A stretch of 60,000 nt of DNA from Symsagittifera roscoffensis. Its lineage: Eukaryota > Xenacoelomorpha > Acoela > Convolutidae. Within the stretch, counting starts at the first letter, position 1. Each line of letters begins with the position of its first letter. Made by a program: the position numbers and the translations under genes. The notes below the pieces were generated by a model. It worked only from the letters and a program-made list of their open reading frames with translations. It did no database searches and had not been told where the DNA came from. The stretch is from the NCBI RefSeq assembly GCF_963678635.1, contig NC_087063.1, forward strand, positions 40,998,759-41,058,758, read 5' to 3'. Positions 1-12,834 of the stretch are shown here, one piece after another.

Positions 1-3000
1 ATTGTCACTACTACGTGTTATATGTCATGAGGTTTCCTTGGTTCCTACATAATTTTGGTTTGATTAAATCTTTCTAACACTGTGATGATATAAGGTCAAG
101 CATATATCAACTGATTTCCTCCTGCCGAGTCAATTAAACTTATTAATTTTTTCTGTAGTTTTTTTAAATTTCAAGGAACTTCAGCGCAAGTTTGATAGGG
201 TTACCATTATTAACTTTTTTTGGACACACATTCTTTGAGCGGTTTTGTTTTCGGTTGAAAAATTTTTCGTTTCGGTAGTGTTAGTTCCACGCATGCAACA
301 ACTAGCTCTCTGAAATTTGATTTTATTTGATGGAGTTTTGAAATGTCGTTTTGATTCGTATGATAGCATTTAGTTTTCTTTCTTTTTTGTGTTTGATCAA
401 ATGAATTTTTCCTTAAAAATGTTCTTTTCTTTGACCATCAGTTTTTTTGATATGATAAAAAGGTTTTTTATCGATAATGATAGCACTCCAAGTATAGATC
501 AACTGATCTCCTGGCGATTCATTTTAACTTGATATTTTTTTGTGATTTTTATCTTTCAAGTTACTTGTTTGCCAGTTTGTTAGGCTTACCATCATTATTT
601 TTTGACACGCTTCCTTTGAGCAATTTTGTGTCAGATTGCGGTGTTTCTTCTTGGTTGAATTTTTTTTGTTCTTTTGATACCATTGATTTGTCTTTTTTTT
701 TCACCTCAGTGTTTGTTTTAAAATTGTTCTTTTCTTTGTTTGAGATGATAAAAATATTTGTATCGCTGATGATAGCAATCCAAGCATAAGTCAAATAATC
801 TCCTCCTGGCTTTTTAATTCAGCTGAAATGTTGAAAAGGGGTTTCTTTTTTCAAAGTTTCTGTGTTGAAAATGTGATGTTCCTGAAAGAACGTTTTTACG
901 AGAAATAGTTTCAACAGAGTTTTTGTAGATAGCCGTAAGCTATGTTGATTTGGCGAATACTTTTTTGTGATGATAATAAGTCCCAGGAAGTCCCAGGAAA
1001 GATAAATTGGTCTGCACTGAAAATTTATATATTTTCTTGGTCGAATCTTACGATTGTCACTACTACGTGTTATATGTCATGAGGTTTCCTTGGTTCCTAC
1101 ATAATTTTGGTTTGATTAAATTTTTCTAACACTGTGATGATATAAGGTCAAGCATATATCAACTGATTTCCTCCTGACGAGTCAATTAAACTGATTAATT
1201 TTTTCTGTGGTTTTTTTAAATTTCAAGGAACTTAAGTGCAAGTTTGATAGGGTTACCATTATTACCTTTTTTTGGACACACATTCTTTGAGCGGTTTTGT
1301 TTTCGGTTGAAAAATTTTTCGTTTCGGTAGTGTTAGTTCCACGCATGCAACAACTAGTTCTCTGAAATTTGATTTTATTTGATGGAGTTTTGAAATGTCG
1401 TTTTGATTCGTATGATAGCATTTAGTTTGCTTTCTTTTTTGTGTTCGATCAAATGAATTTTTCCTTAAAAATGATCTTTTCTTTGACCATCAGTTTTTTT
1501 GATATGATAAAAAGGTATTTTATCGATAATGATAGCAGTCCAAGTATAGCACAACTGATCTCCTGGCGATTCATTTTAACTTGATATTTTTTTGTGATTT
1601 TTATCTTTGAAGTTACTTGTTTGCCAGTTTGTTAGGCTTACCATCATTATTTTTTGACACGCTTACTTTGAGCAATTTTGTGTCAGATTGCGGTGTTTCT
1701 TCTTGGTTGATTTTTTTTTGTTCTTTTGATACCATTGATTTGTCTTTTTTTTTCACCTCAGTGTTTGTTTTAAAATTGTTCTTTTCTTTGTTTGAGATGA
1801 TAAAAATATTTGTATCGCTGATGATAGCAATCCAAGCATAAGTCAAACAATCTCCTCCTGGCTTTTTAATTCAGCTGAAATGTTGAAAAGGGGTTTCTTT
1901 TTTCAAAGTTTCTGTGTTGAAAATGTGATGTTCCTGAAAGAACGTTTTTACGAGAAATAGTTTCAACAGAGTTTTTTTAGATAGCCGTAAGCTATGTTGA
2001 TTTGGCGAATACTTTTTTGTGATGATTATAAGTCCCAGGAAAGATAAATTGGTCTGCACTGAAAATTTATATATTTTCTTGGTCGAACCTTACGGTTGTC
2101 ACTACTACGTGTTATATGTCATGATGTTTCCATGGTTCCTATATAATTTTGGTTTGATTAAATCTTTCTAACACTGTGATGATATAAGGTCAAGCATATA
2201 TCAACTGATTTACTCCTGACGAGTCAATTAAACATTTTTTCTGTGGTTTTTTTAAATTTCAAGGAACTTGAGTGCAAGTTTGTTAGAGTTATCATTATCA
2301 CCTTTTTTTGGACACACATTCTTTGAGCGGTTTTGTTTTTGCTTGAAAAGTTTTTCGTTTCGATAGTGTTACTTCCACGCATGCAACAACTAGTTCTCTG
2401 AAATTTGATTTTATTTGATGGAGTTTTGAAATGTCGTTTTGATTCTTATGATAGCATTTAGTTTTCTTTCATTTTTGTGTTTGTTCAAATGAATTTTTCC
2501 TTAAAAATGTTCTTTTCTTTGACCATCATTTTTTTTGATATGATAAAAAGGTTTTTTATCGAAAATGATAGCACTCCAAGTATAGATCAACTGATCTCCT
2601 GGCGATTCATTTTAACTTGATATTTTTTTGTGATTTTTATCTTTCAAGTTACTTGTTTGCCAGTTTGTTAGGCTTACCATCATTATTTTTTGACACGCTT
2701 CCTTTGAGCAATTTTGTGTCAGATTGCGGTATTTTTTTTGGTTGAAATTTTTTTTTTGTTCTTTTGATACCATTGATTTGTCATTTTTTTTTCACCTCAG
2801 TGTTTGTTTTAAAATTGTTCTTTTCTTTGTTTGAGATGATAAAAAGATTTGTATCGATGATGATAGCAATCCAAGCATAAGTCAACTAATCTCCTGGCAT
2901 TTTAATTCAGCTGAAATGTTGAAAAGTGGTTTCTTTTTTCAAAGTTTCTGGGTTGAAATGTGATGTTCCTGAGAGAAATAGTTTCAACAGAGTTTTTTTT

Positions 3001-3129
3001 AGATAGCCGCAAGATATGTTAATTTGGTTAATACTTTTTTTCTGATAAGAATAAGTCCCAGGAAAGATAAATTGATCTTCAAGGTTCAGTTTTCTGAAAG
3101 TTTTTACCATTTCTAGGTCGAACCTTACG
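1..3129. repeat. Higher-order tandem satellite, three units of about 1.05 kb
   Basis: Three head-to-tail units start at about 1, 1053 and 2095, marked by the recurring string TTGTCACTACTACGTG. Units 1 and 2 are nearly identical; unit 2 is 10 bp shorter because unit 1 carries a small duplication of GTCCCAGGAA near 980. Unit 3 diverges in its last part. Each unit contains three diverged monomers sharing a core like CAAGCATAGATCAACTGATCTCCTG, near 90, 490 and 775 of unit 1, so this is a higher-order repeat of roughly 300-400 bp monomers. Open frames found here recur in each unit and look like by-products of the repeat; no protein family is recognisable. Confidence 0.9.
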
Positions 3130-3600
3130 ATTTTCATTTCTACTTATTACATGTCCTGATGTTTAACATGGTCCCTTAATAATTTTAGTCTGATTAATTC
3201 TTTCTAATACTGTGATGATAGCAATCCAAGCATAAGTCAACCAATCTCCTCCTGGCATTTTAATTCAGCTGAAATGTTGAAACGTGGTTTCTTTTTTCAA
3301 AGTTTCTGGGTTGAAAATGTGATGTTCCTGAAAGAATGTTTTTACGAGAAATAGTTTCAACAGAGTTTTTTTAGATAGCCGCAAGATATGTTAATTTGGT
3401 TAATACTTTTTTTCTGATAAGAATAAGTCCCAGGAAAGATAAATTGATCTTCAAGGTTGTTTTCTGAAAGTTTTTACCATTTCTAGGTCGAACCTTACGA
3501 TTTTCATTTCTACTTATTACATGTCCTGATGTTTAACATGGTCCCTTAATAATTTTAGTCTGATTAATTCTTTCTAATACTGTGATGATATGAATTCAAG
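3130..3600. repeat. Partial fourth satellite unit (monomer duplication)
   Basis: About 3210-3590 repeats 2855-3210 almost exactly (core with CCAAGCATAAGTCAACC, then the TCAGCTGAAATGTTGAAA stretch). One monomer-scale segment has therefore been duplicated at the right edge of the array, as expected from unequal exchange at a satellite border. Confidence 0.8.
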
Positions 3601-5720
3601 CATAAGTTAACTGATCTGATGGTTTTTAAATTGATGAGAGTTATTGGTGATTTAGGTTTTTCTAGGTGCTTATTTGCATGTTTATTAGTGTTTCATTTGA
3701 TAGCCGTGCTTTTGGGACACGCCTCAATTCAGCAACTTTGTTGCAGATCAAGTGAATTTTTTTGACTGAAAGTTTCTTGTATCGAAGCTATTACTTCCAT
3801 GTGTACGTCAACTGTTTCATGAAAATTGAACATATCTGATGAATTTTTAAAATTTCATGTTTGTTTTTTTTATACCGTTTATTGGTGATTTTCGTGAGGT
3901 TTCTGTTAGCAGCGTTTTTTAAAAGCTGATGGAAGTTTTTGTTACTAATATTGGTCTTGCAACACGAAGGGTTAACGATTCTGTTTTTAATTCGCAGTAA
4001 CGTTTTTATTCAAAACTTTTTGTCTCGATTTTGTTAATTCCATGCATACACATCAACAGATTCTCTGACAATTGAATTTACTTGATCAAATTTCGAAGTT
4101 TCGAAATTGTTTTGCTGATACTGTTCAACGGAAAGTTTCACGAGTTTTCTGTAAACAGTGTTTACTTTATGCGAATAAATCAATAATTCTTTCCTTGTAT
4201 TCGGCCGTTAATTTTTTTTTGATATGATAATAACGTTTATTTCGTATTTCGGTGATAATAGCTAATTCAGCAACAGATCATGTAATCTGACAGTTTTGGC
4301 TGTTGGAATGTTTAAATTGTTTTTTTTTCATAGCAAATGCTTGATTGGAACTATACCGATGTTTCCATAGTTATGTTTTTTGAGAGACCCAGTTTTTGCG
4401 AATTTATTTCGATGGCGATTTACTGTCCAAGCAAAGAAAAATTGATCTCCTGTCGATTCGTTGTTCAGAAAGGTTATAGTTATTTTAGGTTGTACCTCAT
4501 TATTTCGAAGTGTGGTGCATCTTTGCCTTGTACTATTTTAGAGTCCTGAATCATTCTTAGCATTTTGGTTTTCGTGATTTTCCGTTAAGGTTTTTGGTTT
4601 CCTTTACGTTTCTGTCCTGCTGGTGATTTCTATATCAAGCATGGATCAACTGATCTTCTGTTAATTTGAGTGGTTTTGTTTCAATTTGCCGTATTTTTTG
4701 TAATTCTTTCCTTGTATTCGGCCGTTAATTTTTTTTGATATGATAATGTTTATTTCGGTGATATTAGCTAATTCAGCAACAGATCATGTAATCTGACAGT
4801 TTTGGCTGTTGGAATGTTTAAATTGTTTTTTTTTTCATAGCAAATGCTTGATTGGAACTATACCGATGTTTCCATAGTTATGTTTTTTGAGAGACCCAGT
4901 TTTTGCAAATTTATTTCGATGGCGAATTACTGTCCAAGCAAAGAAAAATTGATCTCCTGTCGATTCGTTGTTCAGAAAGGTTATAGTTATTTTAGGTTGT
5001 ACCTCATTATTACGAAGTGTGGTGCATCTTTGCCTTGTACTATTTTAGAGTCCTGAATAATTCTTAGCATTTTGGTTTTCGTGATTTTCCGTTAAGGTTT
5101 TTGGTTTCATTTACGTTTCTGTCCTGCTGGTGATTTCTATATCAAGCATGGATCAACTGATCTTCTGACAATTTGAGTGGTTTTGTTTCAATTTGCCGTA
5201 TTTTTTTATAAAAGTTTTTTGATTTCGATTTTGTTAGTTCCATGCATAGACCAACTAAATCCCTGAAATTTGAATTAAATTGATGGGAGTTTTAGTGTAA
5301 CACAATTAATTTTTTGATACCAGTAATTGGCTGATTTTTTTTGTCGTGTTTTTGAAATGAATTTTTAATTTGATTTTTTCTGTTCTTCGGCCATCAATCA
5401 TGTTGATATAATAAAACAGTTTGTTTCGATGATGATAGCAAATCCCAGCATAGATCAACTGCTCTCTGCTGACGATTTAATTGAGCTGTTAGAAATTTGA
5501 TTTTTTCTATTTTGTGAATAATTGTTTACATTTAAGTTGTTGGCCTTTAAGTAATGTTCTTGCGATACGGAGAAACTGTTCTGTCAGTAATTTTTTGGTG
5601 GGCCAAAAAATATGTTAACTTTCTCTTCAGCGATGATTATAATCCAACGAATAGATGAACTCGATCGCCTGACGATGCATTTCATCTGAAACGTGCTCGT
5701 TGATTTTTCCTTCGTCAGTA
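3601..5720. repeat. Degenerate satellite monomers with an internal 0.5-kb duplication
   Basis: The monomer core is recognisable but more diverged near 3590, 3800, 4045, 4260, 4640, 4765, 5145, 5245, 5445 and 5645. Within this tail, 4184-4701 and 4702-5200 are a recent direct duplication (about 98% alike by eye, offset 507-518 bp), giving two nearly identical 70-codon frames at 4337 and 4844 that have no recognisable homology. Increasing divergence away from the array is typical of a satellite edge. Confidence 0.75.
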
Positions 5721-6657
5721 GTGGATCAATATCATTTTAGGTGTTGCGTCTAAAAGAAACGGAAAATGGATACAACGGAAAATATACGTCTCAACAGTTC
5801 TCGCCAATATCAGTTAGTATTTCTCATTCAGTATCTTTCAGTAAAAAAAATTATATGCGCCATCCATCTTTGATCGGAGTTTAGTTTCTTTCGAAGTTTT
5901 TCTTTTATTTCTCCTTCGACATTAAAGCGCTTAAGTATTATTCGGCATTAAAGCTCAGAAAATATCTTTCTGAAAATGTATGTTGAAGCTCTGAAAATAT
6001 CTCTTGAAGTGTTTCTCTTTTTTCTTTTTTGGCATTAAAGCTCTGAAGAGTTATGTTTTTTTCATCAAAAAGTAATTTGTTAATTTTTTTTTCAATGAAA
6101 AAGTCTTTAGTTTATTGCTCAATTTTGATTTTTACCGGTTTGACTTTTGATTTCTTTTTTAAGTTCAATTCATTTGCGTTGTTAAAATGAAGGCAAAGAC
6201 CACTATCGAACAGCAAAAGTGTAAAGGTCGCTAAAAACGTGATGGACGTCTAGTTTCGAAATCAGTTTTTAATGTTCAGATTTCTCGGCATAATAAAAAC
6301 TTTACCCATTGATCCATTTTTTCAATTTGGGTTAATTTTATCAAGAAACCACCCATTTAAACTGTTCTTGAAATTTAAAGAGCTTCAAGTGCATGTATTA
6401 TTTTCTTTGAAACTCGAAAGTAGAAGTTTCCGAAAAACAAGTCAGTTTTTCTTCTATTTTCTTGCGTTCATGACTAGTTTCCAACTGTCTGTTGGCTAGT
6501 TTTTCTGTTTCAGTCGAAGTAGTACTCCCAAAATGGAGAAAACGGTTTTATTTGTGCACAAGGGTTGTTATTTTCAAAAGCTTGATACACATTTTGGAGG
6601 TCATAATTATTGGAAGTATCTTAGAAGGACTTTTTCTTGAATCTTTGTTGTTGATAG
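5721..6657. other. AT-rich spacer or upstream TMF1-like intron
   Basis: No coding signal. It holds a copy of a dispersed repeat at about 6175-6360 (core GAACAGCAAAAGTGTAAAG). The right edge ends in a pyrimidine-rich stretch and AG at 6656-6657, the splice acceptor of the next exon, so at least the right part is intron. Confidence 0.5.
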
Positions 6658-9600
6658 TCTACGCCTCCTGAAAAGACCCCCAATGCTCTGGTGAAACCTA
6701 ACTCAAGTAACACTGTGGGGAGCAATGTGAACTCGCGCACCCTGTCTTCCTGGGAGTTCCTGGAATCACAAGTGAAACTCAAAGATGGAGAAGCATCGGC
6801 TCTGCAGGTGAGTTTACTAAGTGAAGGGTTTTTTTTCATGGTTCATATCTGTGGTCAACATTGTTCGTTTATCCGTTCTTATACGAAATTATTTCCATTA
6901 GTGCATACACCTTTTGCAGAGCTCAATTGTCGTTCGTACCTAATGAATCAACTAGGCTTAATAATCAGAACAAAATAATTTCAATCTAATCTAATAGTAT
7001 TTTATTTGAAAGAAAATTAAGCAAAATTGTTGACTGAAGATAGATTGGGTTGATTCTTTTAGACGTAAAGGTCTGTTTTCAAGCGACTCAAGCAAAAAAA
7101 AGTGAATCTAGCGTTATGCGAGCATTGCACAGTTTGTAGCTGCTCGAAAATTCAAATTTTCTGATCGAGTTACAGAAATCGAAAGAAAAACAATCTTAGA
7201 AAAAGTAAGCTGTTTTACTATATAGTTTCATCGCCTCAGATTTTCAAACTTGATAAAAACTTGGAGCCAATTATCCACGATATAATTTTCTTGAAATTGT
7301 GGTTAAAATGTTGATATGGTTTTTGCTGTCTATTTGAAAAATTCCTATTACTCGGTTACACATTTGCCTCATTTTTATGTTGGAGATCTCATGTAGTTTT
7401 AGTGTTTATTCAAGGTTAATTTTTGTTCGTGATGCGTCTAAACTGCAGATTATTTATGTCGGTGTTGTTGATTGTATTATCATTTTTTTCACAATCCATC
7501 CTCATGGATTTTTTAAATTAGTTTCAGAATTTCGTATTCCTTTACCTTTACTCGTAGTTCCTTTACCGTGGATGGTAGGAAGTTTTACTCGTAGTGCCTT
7601 TACCGAATCTGTCCTCTCGTTCATTATCATTAAATATTATTTCAAGTAGATCCGGAAGTTTTTCTGACGTGTTTTACGTAAAAGTAATTGATGTCATAGC
7701 AGTCTGAGCTAGCCGTACTAATTTTTGAAATATGAACAAACTTTATAATCTCTTGATGATGTTTTGTAAAGAACATTGATTTTAATTGCTCTGAAACGGT
7801 AATGGGCATTGAACCGGTACTCCTGATAGTTGCAAATTATTTATTGAATTATTGAACAGTTTCGCACGTTACAAATTTACTGGTTTGTTATTTCATTTAA
7901 TTTCCTTGAAAGTGATAAGAATAAAGTCCGGCAGTTTTTTCGGAAGTTATGTTTAATCTGTTTTGATAGTAATTTCGTTTTTGTCCGTTACTGTTTTTGA
8001 CAAACTTTCATTGCTTTCGTAGGCTATCAGATCCGTCTTTTAGTTTGAATTTTTAGATTGGTTTATTGATAATTTTTTTATTTTTTTTTTGCGGCAGTTC
8101 TTTTAACTTCTTTGTCTATCCACTTAGTTTTGTTTACTGTTTTTTTTCTGGAAAATTACTGTTAATCGCATGTTTTAATGTGCAGTTGATATTTATCAAA
8201 TATGTATCAGTAGCATGGTTATTCCTTTGGAATTCATTCCATTTCTTTTATGGTTCGTGTTGTATAGCGAATATCAATTTTTCGCTTGTATATAGTTTGC
8301 TCAAGTTATTCCATGACCGCAATAATGCAATAATGGTCAGAAACATCGGTTATAAATTTTTTTATCGAAATTTTTATGGATGAGAAAAACTGATTTTTCA
8401 TAGTCGCAAAGTTCCATTTCACCGTGTGGCTCGTTTTTTTTTTAATCTCAAGACGAGATTTTTTCCTTTCATTTTTTGTGTTAACTTTGTTTTTTGAGAA
8501 ATATGTATTAAAGTCGCCACAAACATCATATTCAGCTGCTGGGCCAATAAGGATACTGTCAAGATGGTTTTCCTGTTTGTTAATAGTTTCGTCTGTAACA
8601 GAAATTGGTGGTATATAAGCAACTGTTACCTTTTTTTTATTACTAGTAATATTGCTTCATATTAATTGTATCGAATTGTCCTTGGTTTCTTTTTAATGTT
8701 TTGTTTCCATTTTATACATACAGAGCCACGCATCTACCCTCTTTTCGGAGCGAGAGCAGCCTTTCAGTTATTGGTCGCCATTTAAATTTGAGTTAGTTTT
8801 AGATTTTTTTCATAACCACGTCTCAGCGAGGAAAATTGCTGTTGTTTTGAATTACGGCCTTTCGGAGAAAATTTTTCTTTCGTCTTATAGTAATTATTAT
8901 TTTTCAAAAGTTCAAAACTGGGTTAAGTTGTCAAATCATTCTGTGATCATGGCACTGGACTTATTAAAATAGTACTAAATATATTAAAAACCATTTTATT
9001 GTGAGTTCATCAGGTTTTCGCTTTGTCCGAGTCAAAATATTTCATTTCTTTGAACAATCTATTATATCTATCATATATTTAATTGCGGGCTTTACTATCT
9101 CACCATGTTTAAGCTTTTTCAACGTATTATTTTTGGATGTTTAACGAAAGAATTTTTACACGTTTAAGCTATATCGTATATTGCAATGGTTAAGTTTTTT
9201 TTCGATTTTCCAGTTTGAATTTACTGGTTATTCCACCGAGTTTAAAATAAGCAGGCCAATAGTGGGACGCTGCCAGGATTCCCCAAGGGGTTGCGAATTT
9301 GGCCTCCAATTAAGAATGCTCAAATCCTTTCAGTGTACGAGTGCGACGATTTCTTTTATTTTTTTCTCCAAAATTTTCAGTAAACACAAATTACAAAATA
9401 ATTTACAAAACATAAAATTACCAACCCTGTAGTTGGGTCCTGTCAGTGTACTCTCAAGGATTGCGAATCTTGTCTCCAAATGTGACGGCTCAAATCCTTG
9501 TAGTTTCCGAGATATGACGTTTTTTGTGATTTTTTTAAACATTTTTCAGGAAACTTAAACGAAATTTTTTTTCTTCAAAATTTCAAATTTTCAAACATTA

Positions 9601-11596
9601 TTTGGGGGCTATCAGAGTACTCTCAGTGGTTGCGACCAACCTTGCTTCCAATTATGACTGCTCAAATCCTTGTAGTTTTCGAAATATGAATTTTTTGTGA
9701 TTTTTTCAAAAAATTTTCTGGAAACTTAAACGAATTTTTTTTCTTCAAAATTTCAAGTTCTCAAACATGTAGTTGAGGGCTATCAGAGTACTCTCAGAGG
9801 TTGCGAACCTTGCCTCCAATTATGACTGCCCAAATCCTTGTAATTTTCGAGATATGACGTTTTTTGTGTTTTTTTTTTTCAAAAATTTTCAGAAAACACA
9901 AATAACAAAATATTTTACAAAACTTGAAATTCGCAACCCTGTAGTTGGGTGCTGTCAGAGTAGTCTCTAGGATTGCGAATCTTGTTGACAAATGTGACGG
10001 CTGAAATCTTTGTAGTTTAGTTTTCGAGATATGACGTTTTTTGTGATTTTTTCAAAAAATTTTCAGGAATTTCAAACGAAATTTTTTTCTTAAATGTCAA
10101 ATTCTCAACCCTGTAGTTGGGGGCTATGAGATTACTCTCAGGGGTTTCGAACCTTGCCTCCAATTATGACTGCTCAAATTCTTGTAGTTTTCTAGATATG
10201 AACTTTTTGTGATTTTTTCAAAAAAAGTTGCGAATCTTGCCTCCAAAAATAACTACTCGAATATTTGTAGCTCTCGATATTTGACATTTTCGGGATTTGA
10301 CGGAAAATTGGAATTACAAAAAAGTTTATAATTTGAAATTACCAACCCTGTAATTGGGTGCTGTCAGAGCACACTAAAAGCCTGCAGATCTGGTTTCCAA
10401 TATATATGTGGTTTTTCATGAGTTGTCAAAAATTCGAAGCACCGGAGGTGCGTTACACGCTAGTTTTTTTTAGCTTAGAACAGTAAATGTTCAGTTGCTA
10501 AATTTGTTACAAACTATCGATAAAAACGATAAAATTGTGTGCTGTTTTTGTACAAGACGGAGCTGCGGAGGCTGGAACAGCAGAACGTTAGTTTGCGGGA
10601 AGACTTCGTGCGCCTTTCGAATGAGAGACACGTGTGGGAGGGGGACAAGGATACCCTGGAGAGACTGAGGGGGGACTTAGAGGAGCTACAGGGGAGGTAT
10701 GAGACTCTGCTGACCATGTATGGGGAGAAGGCAGAGGAGGTGGATGAGCTGAAGATGGACTTGACAGACGTGAAGGTCATCTACAAGGCACAGGTACATT
10801 GATACTGGAGAAGGTATAGTACTAGTAGTGTGCAAATTGGTTTAAAAAAAAGAGAAACAATTGTAACGGCTGGACGAAGAAAGAGAATTGCAGTCTGGCA
10901 TAATTTATGAATGAAGTGTAATCTAATCATAGAGAAGATCAGCATCGGGCGAATATAATGAGAGCTTGTTTTTGAGGAAGGTTTCAGCAAGTAGTTTTGG
11001 CAATGAAAACATGTCAGCAAGGTTGCTTGGGTTTTTGTCTTGGTGATTCATCTCTCCACTGAATTCTGAAAAGGAGGAAGTTTTCAGGCTATATTATGGA
11101 ATAACAATAACGCATGGCAGCTAAGTAGCAGGAAGAGGAAAAAAGTAAATTTTGGGTCGTAAAAAGTACTTTTCTAAATTTTCAAAATTGCCAAAAAAAA
11201 ATTTGTGCAGAAAGTTTCAATTTCGGTATTATTTACGCTAAAACAAATACTTTTGCACATTTTCCATAAAAGTATTTTGACAGTCATTTAGTTTTCGCTT
11301 TTACAGACTAAAAAGTCTTTCGACTTTGCATGATGTTATAGGAGAAAGGAAATTTTACCCCAAACTCGAGGTCGGGGTTGTTTTCTAAAACTTTTTGCAA
11401 TTTACCAGCTGCCTCTGTAGTTTCCGAACTTACTTTTTTCCGCTCCCTGCTAAGTAGTATAGCTGTAATCAGTTTCATGTGGAATACCTGGTCAATTTCT
11501 GTATCATAAATTCCAATTGATTTTCAAAGTTAGCTTTATGAATTTGAATTTCAGATCGAGGACCTTGTGAAAAAACTTGCTCAGCAGAAGGCGTAG
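6658..11596 (+). CDS. TMF1: TMF1-like golgin (TATA element modulatory factor), last three coding exons
   Basis: Exons read as 6658-6807, 10557-10793 and 11555-11596 (TAG stop). All junctions are GT-AG in phase 0, giving a 142-residue C-terminal part; the 5' exons lie outside the window or were not detected. Exon one carries SSWEFLESQVKLKDGE, exon two is heptad-like coiled coil ending in LLTMYGEKAEEVDELK and DVKVIYKAQ, and the last exon adds IEDLVKKLAQQKA. The MYGEKAEE...DL.DVK..YK.QI block is the conserved C-terminus of TMF1/ARA160, a Golgi coiled-coil tether that binds Rab6 and was first described as a TATA-element binding factor; Golgi function here is inferred from the family. The 3.7-kb intron carries a satellite and the second intron is 761 bp. 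The exons are markedly more GC-rich than their surroundings. Confidence 0.8.
6808..9180. other. Intron of the TMF1-like gene, no further signal
   Basis: Starts with a good donor (GTGAGT). The rest is AT- and T-rich. The open frames at 6691-6978 and 8066-8383 run through it, but the first is exon read-through and the second is a low-complexity hydrophobic frame. Nothing else is recognised. Confidence 0.5.
9230..10400. repeat. Intronic tandem satellite, period about 170 bp, about 7 copies
   Basis: A unit with the core CAACCCTGTAGTTGGG, then GTACTCTCAGGGGTTGCGAA, CTCAAATCCTTGTAGTTTTC and GATATGACGTTTTTTGTGA recurs near 9250, 9419, 9600, 9765, 9941, 10108 and 10342. Copies are roughly 75-90% alike and the edges are more decayed. 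The array lies wholly within the intron just upstream of the coiled-coil exon of the TMF1-like gene. Confidence 0.85.
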
Positions 11597-11750
11597 CGCT
11601 GTAAAAGAATAATCCATATCAAATGCAACCCATGATACAAAGAGAAATGTGGAATATATTAAACAAATACAAACTCATTTTTAACTCATGTTTTCGACGT
11701 AAATTGTTAATGATTATTCTCATTTCTTTGTTCAAAGGTGCTAATAGTAC

Positions 11751-11756
11751 AATAAA
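11751..11756 (+). promoter_or_regulatory. Candidate polyadenylation signal of the TMF1-like gene
   Basis: AATAAA lies 155 bp after the TAG stop at 11596, followed by T/GT-rich sequence. It is the nearest canonical hexamer downstream of the last exon. Confidence 0.55.
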
Positions 11757-12302
11757 TTGTAACATTTTGTGATTGTGTTATATATCAAATGTAGCATTCT
11801 AGAGAAATCGAACTTCTATATGAATGAAGTAGGAACGGGTTCAAAATCGCACATCATTTGTATTTGATTTGAGGTTTGTTGTGTCCGTATTTGCTGATTA
11901 TAGAATTAATATTTAGTTAGCAGTTTTTCAATTCAAGTCAATTGAAATCAAAGTGTGGAAAACAACAAGTTAACACAGTTGATGCGTATTTAATTCATGA
12001 ACTGAACAGCAAAAAAGATATTGGTTTCACATGATAATAATTAAAATCCCATTTCAGAAATTTTCCAACTAGATAAATTTCGCGAAATTTCACGTAATTG
12101 GGTCTAATATATTCTAATTTGGGATCTTGTTAAGTATTCCCCCCATGGCACCTTGTAACGAATCTCCCCCTATGAAAAATTGAACAGTTAAACACAGAAT
12201 TTTGTACCGTGTTAACTAATTCTTCCTATTGCAATAAGAAGGAAATAGTTAATAAGAGCCCTAATTTTTTACATGCAAAGCTAATCTAGTGAACTTAGGT
12301 GT
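11757..12302. other. Intergenic spacer
   Basis: AT-rich, no coding or repeat signal recognised up to the target-site duplication of the next element. Confidence 0.4.
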
Positions 12303-12758
12303 ATTACATTCAGGGTTGGCAGAAAAAAAACAACTGGTGTTTAAAGCAGGTTTTAAACATTGTTTTAAACAGGCGTTTTTTTCACGTGTTTTTTTTTGTG
12401 TTTTTTTTTTTTCAAGTTTAGGTTTGAAATGGATTAACTTCACACATGCCTGCAATAATTTGCTGCCGTCTGCTGCGTGATGTTTCGATGACGCATGAAC
12501 ATCTAATTGGTCACATGTATCTGCAGTGTTGGCGCGCTTTGCAGTGAATTTCACGCCTAAGCCGCGTTATATAGACGGCTCGATTGTTGTCACGTCTGGA
12601 TATTCAAATGCGCATTTCTATTATTTTTGTGCATTTTTTTCTCACGAGAATATAGAAAAAAAACACGTTTTGAAAAAAAAACAGTGTTTTAAACGTTTTT
12701 TTTGTTTGAAACGTTTTTTTTCTAAAAAAAACACTTTTTTGCCAACCCTGATTACATT
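12303..12758. mobile_element. hAT-like MITE with 8-bp target duplication
   Basis: The element is 12311-12750 (440 bp). It begins CAGGGTTGGCA and ends TGCCAACCCTG, and is flanked by exact 8-bp direct repeats ATTACATT at 12303-12310 and 12751-12758. The subterminal parts continue as imperfect inverted repeats rich in GTTTTAAAC and poly-A/T. An 8-bp TSD with CAGGG...CCCTG termini is characteristic of the hAT superfamily. There is no transposase frame, so it is non-autonomous; the open frames here are by-products of the inverted repeats. Confidence 0.9.
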
Positions 12759-12834
12759 CCAAGTTATTACATGCAAATTAGAGAGTTAGTGCGTTTTAAA
12801 ACTTGTGCATCCGAATCTTTGCCTCTCGCTCGTG

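Noticed and set aside
4337-5056. Two near-identical 70-codon frames (4337-4549 and 4844-5056)
   Set aside because: They are copies created by the 0.5-kb duplication in a satellite tail; no homology, and the frames are not open in related monomers.
8066-8383. 105-codon hydrophobic frame that might be a membrane protein
   Set aside because: T-rich intronic DNA gives Phe/Leu/Ile-rich frames by chance; no conserved motif, and it lies in a TMF1-like intron.
9230-10400. Recurring frames in the intronic satellite considered as a repeat protein
   Set aside because: Unit lengths vary by non-multiples of three and frames are not kept between units.
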